NCBI RefSeq assembly: GCF_000426865.1
Contig: NZ_AUGE01000016.1
Location: forward strand, 33,307 to 97,306
Reading direction: 5' to 3'
DNA length: 64,000 nucleotides
Source of the DNA: Citrifermentans bremense R1
Lineage (GTDB): Bacteria > Desulfobacterota > Desulfuromonadia > Geobacterales > Geobacteraceae
Positions 63,115 through 64,000 of this stretch are shown in pieces. The notes under the pieces were generated by a model, which had not been told where the DNA came from, searched no databases, and worked only from the letters and a program-made list of their open reading frames with translations. A program made the translations under genes and the position numbers. Positions within the stretch are counted from its first letter, which is position 1. Every line of letters begins with the position of its first letter.

Positions 63115-63710
63115 GCGACATCTCCTTCAAACTCGGCGCCTTCAGTCTCCGCAACAGTGGCATCAATATAATTGCTACACACAGTTTAGCGTCCTTGCCT
63201 CCATCGGGGAACGATTTCGTTAAACTCGATGGTATTACAGGACTCACCGGAAGGCGGAAGAAACTAAACGACCTAAACTACGTCCCGCTTGCCCCCAACT
63301 TACACAACTTACCACTGTCCCCTCACCCCCCGTTTTTGCCACTGCTATAGCGCCGCAGCGTGCGAAAGCCTAACACGACCTTAGTAAGTAATTCAAATAC
63401 TTTGTCAACAGCAGAAATTCCCCAGACCGCAAAACGGCCATTGGGTTCTTCTCCTATCTGGCCGTTAATAGTCTTGGATATTCCAGGTAGCGTGGAGAGC
63501 AGGGTTTCCCCCTGCCCTCCCTCATCAAACCAAGGTCAAGGGGGCAGGCAAGACATCCTTACATTCAAAGCCATGCTTTATCCCTGGTCCCCGCCACAGC
63601 GACCCCGGTGCTTAAAATCACCGGGGTCGCTCTATTTTGCTATCTCATGACGTCCGCTCTGACCGTCGCCCTCACCGCCTCGGCGCGTGTCAAGCTAGTT
63701 GTCGCCTGAC
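63115..63710. other. Unassigned 596-bp region between fic and the transposase
   Basis: No supported gene. On the minus strand a 23-codon frame (GTG near 63183 to a stop overlapping the fic ATG) encodes [21 protein letters not shown], possibly the tail of a lost upstream partner. Further right, a minus-strand frame reads GRFAVWGISAVDKVFELLTKVV and ends in the 63310 area without a credible start. A strong hairpin lies at 63599-63638. The right-hand part is probably flank or debris of the insertion sequence. Confidence 0.45.
63599..63638 (+). terminator. Terminator-like hairpin near the insertion sequence
   Basis: GCGACCCCGGTG (63599-63610) pairs with CACCGGGGTCGC (63619-63630) across an 8-nt loop, followed by TCTATTTT. 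Confidence 0.75.
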
Positions 63711-64000
63711 CTATGCAGCGTTGACAGTTTTATTTTCTTCTTCGAGGACGACTTTGGTCACTACTGCCTCGCGTTCTGGATTGAGTGTCACGGCTGCCAC
63801 TGGCGTCCAATCACGGGTACTACCTGACCACCGCCGAGGGTTCGCTTCTCTTGCTTTTCCATAGAGCTCGTGGCGAGCCCTGAGAATCTCAACATCCTCT
63901 CCGGCATGACGTTGAGCGGGGGTTACGTACTTGATGCCACTGTGTCGATGATCGAAGTTGTACCAGTGGACAAATCGCGCTCCCCAAAGCCGTGCTTCCT
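63711..64000 (-). mobile_element. IS3-family transposase, C-terminal part (runs off the window)
   Basis: Minus-strand frame, 96 codons visible, stop TAG at 63711-63713. It reads WGARFVHWYNFDHRHSGIKYVTPAQRHAGEDVEILRARHELYGKARE..., then RRWSGSTRDWTPVAAVTLNPE. This is the end of the rve integrase domain of an IS3-type OrfB, with the WYN..HRHSGI..VTPAQRH motif that follows the third catalytic acid. The insertion sequence's right end should lie between here and about 63600; I could not identify a terminal inverted repeat with certainty. Confidence 0.88.

Noticed and set aside
63360..63650. 96-codon plus-strand ORF near the insertion sequence
   Set aside because: Pro/Ser-rich, no ribosome site, and it runs through a strong hairpin; probably non-coding flank.

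Overview
This is about 64 kb of a high-GC (roughly 60%) chromosome, very probably from a Geobacter, Geomonas or Citrifermentans-type member of the Desulfuromonadia. The case rests on a 25-haem-motif cytochrome with the C-x4-CH/C-x2-CH repeat typical of Geobacter, an ActP plus DUF485 acetate-uptake pair, a succinyl-CoA:acetate CoA-transferase, an ETF:menaquinone oxidoreductase-like Fe-S protein, fused isobutyryl-CoA mutase, FliA-driven chemoreceptors and sigma54-driven genes. No rRNA, tRNA, CRISPR array or prophage was seen.

Positions 1-25.7 kb are almost entirely minus-strand acyl-CoA metabolism. One long operon (thiolase, 3-hydroxyacyl-CoA dehydrogenase, enoyl-CoA hydratase, acyl-CoA dehydrogenase, membrane Fe-S ETF:quinone oxidoreductase, EtfB, EtfA, cobalamin adenosyltransferase, class III CoA-transferase, second acyl-CoA dehydrogenase, two-subunit CoA-transferase) takes butyryl-CoA to acetyl-CoA and passes electrons to the quinone pool. 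A second group (DUF6125, IcmF, nitroreductase, M24 peptidase) supplies isobutyryl-CoA/butyryl-CoA isomerisation, and cobO supplies its adenosylcobalamin. A third (acetate CoA-transferase, IclR, DUF485, ActP) handles acetate. A MerR-family regulator at 23.6 kb is the likely controller: the same 16-bp operator sits in two sigma70-type promoters, at its own start codon and, more weakly, before a thioesterase.

Positions 24-39.6 kb hold signalling and small genes: a PAS histidine kinase, a hotdog thioesterase, small secreted proteins (SH3, SPOR, Cys-rich), DUF454, a phosphoesterase/lipid-kinase pair, SseB, two related chemoreceptors with FliA-type promoters (one carrying a C-terminal PilZ domain), a cupin, Lrp followed by a PLP decarboxylase, and CsbD.

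Positions 39.6-50 kb hold a FIST protein with a hybrid histidine kinase, then gltBD with a sigma54 promoter. After gltD comes a degenerate ~21-bp repeat tract and an FN3 protein. Positions 51-57.6 kb are a cytochrome module: the 25-motif cytochrome, ResB-like and CcsA-like assembly proteins, then a PEP-CTERM protein with its own sigma54 promoter. Positions 57.7-60.6 kb encode modA, a MoaE-like protein, modB and modC. The right end holds a divergent HxlR/QorB pair, a class III Fic protein with an intact inhibitory motif, and the 3' part of an IS3-family transposase running off the window.
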